A stretch of DNA of 58,195 nt from Gnetum montanum (Eukaryota; Streptophyta; Gnetopsida; Gnetales; Gnetaceae). Below the pieces are notes generated by a model that worked only from the letters and a program-made list of their open reading frames with translations, searched no databases and was not told the DNA's origin. How positions within the stretch are numbered: position 1 is the stretch's first letter; each line of letters starts with the position of its first letter. The stretch spans positions 171,165 to 229,359 of the forward strand of contig MNCI01006092.1 of NCBI GenBank assembly GCA_015680685.1, given 5' to 3'. Shown here piece after piece: positions 57,680-58,195 of the stretch. The position numbers were made by a program, and so were the translations under genes.

Positions 57680-58055
57680 GCTAGTTTATAGTCTTGGTGG
57701 ACTATCATGGGTTAGTTTTATGTCATAACCCGTTGGACATTGCCTGTTTAGCGTCGTGGTGGACGTCACATTGCCAGTTTTTAGTCTTAGCGGACTATGA
57801 GGAGGCAAGCTAGTTTATAGTCTTAGCGAACTCCGATGGTTGTGACAGTGGCAGTTTACTGTCATGCCAAACGGGTGCTAGTTTATCATCATTGCGGACA
57901 CTGTGGGGTATCAGTTTACCGTCATGATCCCAGGACGAGCTATGGTATCAGTTTTAAGTCATAACCAAGGACTGTTCTGTGGTATCAGTTTACCATCATG
58001 ATCCAAGAACGAGCTGTGGTATCAGTTTATAGTCATGATTCCAGGACTTGCGCAT
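57680..58055. repeat. Diverged tandem repeat downstream of the E3 integrase
   Basis: About eleven units of roughly 26 to 42 bp, each opening with (C/T)AGTTTA followed by a GTCATG- or GTCTTAG-like box and GGAC. The last four units (from about 57911) are most regular, about 37 bp, sharing GGTATCAGTTTA..GTCATGAT. It starts 15 bp past the integrase stop in element sense. Confidence 0.85.
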
Positions 58056-58069
58056 ACCTGAGCTTGAAC

Positions 58070-58195
58070 TCAAACATAAAACGGTTTTAGGTACAAGTGA
58101 TTGGTCAGATTGGCAAGCTCGTTTCCTTCCATGTCAGCTAGTTTGAATGCTCCATTGTCGAATGCTTTAGTAACTAAGTAAGGCCCTTCCCAGTT
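58070..58195 (-). CDS. E3 integrase C-terminal tail (partial, intact)
   Basis: Forty-one uninterrupted codons and a TGA stop (58072-58070), open at the right edge. The GPY module NWEGPYLVTKAFDNGAFKL is followed by ADMEGNELANLTNHLYLKPF, aligned with the decayed E2 tail (EWPFLVTKAYGNRTFRLVD, then LNHSYLKPYY-like). The GPY module contributes to target DNA binding in gypsy integrases. Since no stop or shift occurs, the parent element may be recent and possibly still coding beyond the window. Confidence 0.8.
   Translation of the reverse strand, partial: NWEGPYLVTKAFDNGAFKLADMEGNELANLTNHLYLKPFYV

Larger units (their letters stand above)
55537..58195 (-). mobile_element. E3: young E2-family gypsy element, 3' part (runs off the right edge)
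   Basis: Minus-strand element: an intact integrase tail (58195-58070), a tandem array (58055-57680), a noncoding internal region, a palindrome over the polypurine tract (56769-56685), and the 3' LTR (56697-55537). The same order, palindrome and phrases occur in E2, but here CpG is abundant and the coding tail is uninterrupted, so it is much younger. The left flank belongs to the target site; the other target duplication is outside the window. Confidence 0.85.

Noticed and set aside
1-58195. Intact host protein-coding gene, rRNA or tRNA gene
   Set aside because: No long uninterrupted frame with recognisable host protein motifs and no cloverleaf with intact A and B boxes was found; the tRNA-like modules at 55325-55490 are decayed.

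Overview
This window reads as intergenic DNA from a plant with a very large, slowly purged genome. A conifer or other gymnosperm is my best guess, inferred from the density of old nested LTR retrotransposons, the AT-richness and the strong decay of CpG; it is not proven. I found no intact host gene. Almost every readable protein is a decayed Gag or Pol fragment, and many stops look like C-to-T decay (TAG from CAG, TGA from TGG). The one uninterrupted coding stretch is the integrase tail at the right edge.

Layout. 1-884: unassigned. 885-11551: E1, a minus-strand Athila-like Ty3/gypsy element (5' LTR 10645-11551, tRNA-Asp-type primer site, gag, protease, start of RT, integrase, an extra ORF, remnant 3' LTR). 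A perfect solo LTR (9078-10146, 5-bp target duplication TAGGA) sits in its leader. 11575-12713: an LTR of the E2 family. 12714-14677: E7, a truncated minus-strand Ty1/copia element. 15251-48076: E5, a plus-strand chromovirus-like gypsy element split by two insertions. E2 (18675-38559, minus strand, about 19.9 kb, target duplication AGTTT/AGTTG) interrupts its RT. E6 (39237-45676, minus strand, copia, no pol seen) interrupts the junction of RNase H and integrase. E2 in turn carries a roughly 7-kb insert (24216 to about 31500) with a decayed, intron-bearing plus-strand gene, and a plus-sense solo LTR of its own family (34616-36030, target duplication GTGTT). 48715-49115: 3' end of an RTE-type LINE. 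51109-52525: an LTR with 11-bp terminal inverted repeats. 55325-55490: tRNA-derived SINE-like modules. 55537-58195: E3, a much younger relative of E2 running off the right edge.

Insertion order: E5 landed first; E2 and E6 landed in E5; the 24-31 kb insert and the solo LTR landed in E2. E1 abuts the E2-family LTR at 11575-12713, which itself cuts E7.

Three patterns deserve attention. (1) Many LTRs here carry an array of short self-complementary CpG units in the U3 part, with a different core per family: CGCGATATCGCG, GCGTATACGC and AGACGTCT. Old arrays have decayed to AGATGTCT/AGACATCT. (2) E2 and E3 both carry a long imperfect palindrome exactly over the polypurine tract/3' LTR junction. (3) The E2 leader has a hairpin array with a period of about 69 bp next to its primer site. 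A probable assembly error (a flipped contig between single Ns at 5824 and 6210) is also visible.
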